Shown here piece after piece: positions 5,293 through 5,313 of a stretch of DNA of 5,313 nucleotides. This DNA comes from Paenibacillus sp. oral taxon 786 str. D14 (GTDB lineage Bacteria; Bacillota; Bacilli; Paenibacillales; Paenibacillaceae). Location: assembly GCF_000159955.1 (NCBI RefSeq), contig NZ_GG695975.1, positions 174,482 to 179,794 of the forward strand, in the 5' to 3' direction. Below the pieces are notes generated by a model. The model had not been told where the DNA came from. It saw only the letters and a list, made by a program, of their open reading frames with translations, and made no database searches. Position numbers and translations under genes: made by a program. Positions within the stretch are counted from its first letter, which is position 1. Every line of letters starts with the position of its first letter.

Positions 5293-5313
5293 GGACTCAT
5301 CATAGATTACGAG

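Noticed and set aside
5199..5313. Minus-strand gene entering from the right edge
   Set aside because: All three minus-strand frames meet stop codons within a short distance of the edge, with no domain or ribosome site.

Overview
The window is AT-rich, with strong Shine-Dalgarno sites (AGGAG, AGGAGG), a lipobox lipoprotein, a single-pass membrane protein with no outer-membrane features, and an M56 (BlaR1-type) membrane metallopeptidase. Together these suggest a Gram-positive Bacillota of the Bacillales type (Bacillus/Paenibacillus-like). The genus cannot be fixed from the sequence alone. All four genes read on the + strand.

Layout. (1) Positions 2-475 hold the 3' part of an M56-family zinc metallopeptidase with an HEYAH site, closed by a terminator that overlaps its stop codon. 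(2) Positions 567-2447 hold a complete class II glutamine-hydrolysing asparagine synthetase (AsnB-like). (3) Positions 2531-3445 hold a membrane-anchored extracytoplasmic protein with three Asp-box (BNR) motifs, probably a beta-propeller of unknown function. (4) Positions 3567-5156 hold a three-domain multicopper oxidase lipoprotein with complete type 1, 2 and 3 copper ligands and two methionine-rich stretches, followed by a very strong terminator. (5) Positions 5199-5313 hold a promoter-like region whose downstream gene lies mostly or wholly outside the window.

How the parts may work together. The oxidase is probably a surface-tethered copper-handling enzyme (cuprous oxidase/laccase type), and the Asp-box protein just upstream faces the same side of the membrane. 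M56 peptidases are commonly paired with BlaI/MecI/CopY-type repressors, so the first gene could be a sensor-protease of a regulatory pair whose repressor lies upstream of the window. The asparagine synthetase has no obvious copper role and may be an independent insertion or a cell-surface amidotransferase.

The most notable unexplained signal is regulatory. A 23-bp element centred on TTCCACACA occurs upstream of the oxidase (3503-3525) and again in the tail (5248-5270), with 19 of 23 positions identical. The oxidase copy lies within a pair of near-identical 12-bp direct repeats exactly 30 bp apart. The tail copy continues as TTC-starting units at 11-bp spacing. This looks like a binding site shared by the oxidase gene and the next gene. 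No clearly new multi-gene system is visible; the Asp-box protein is the least understood gene.
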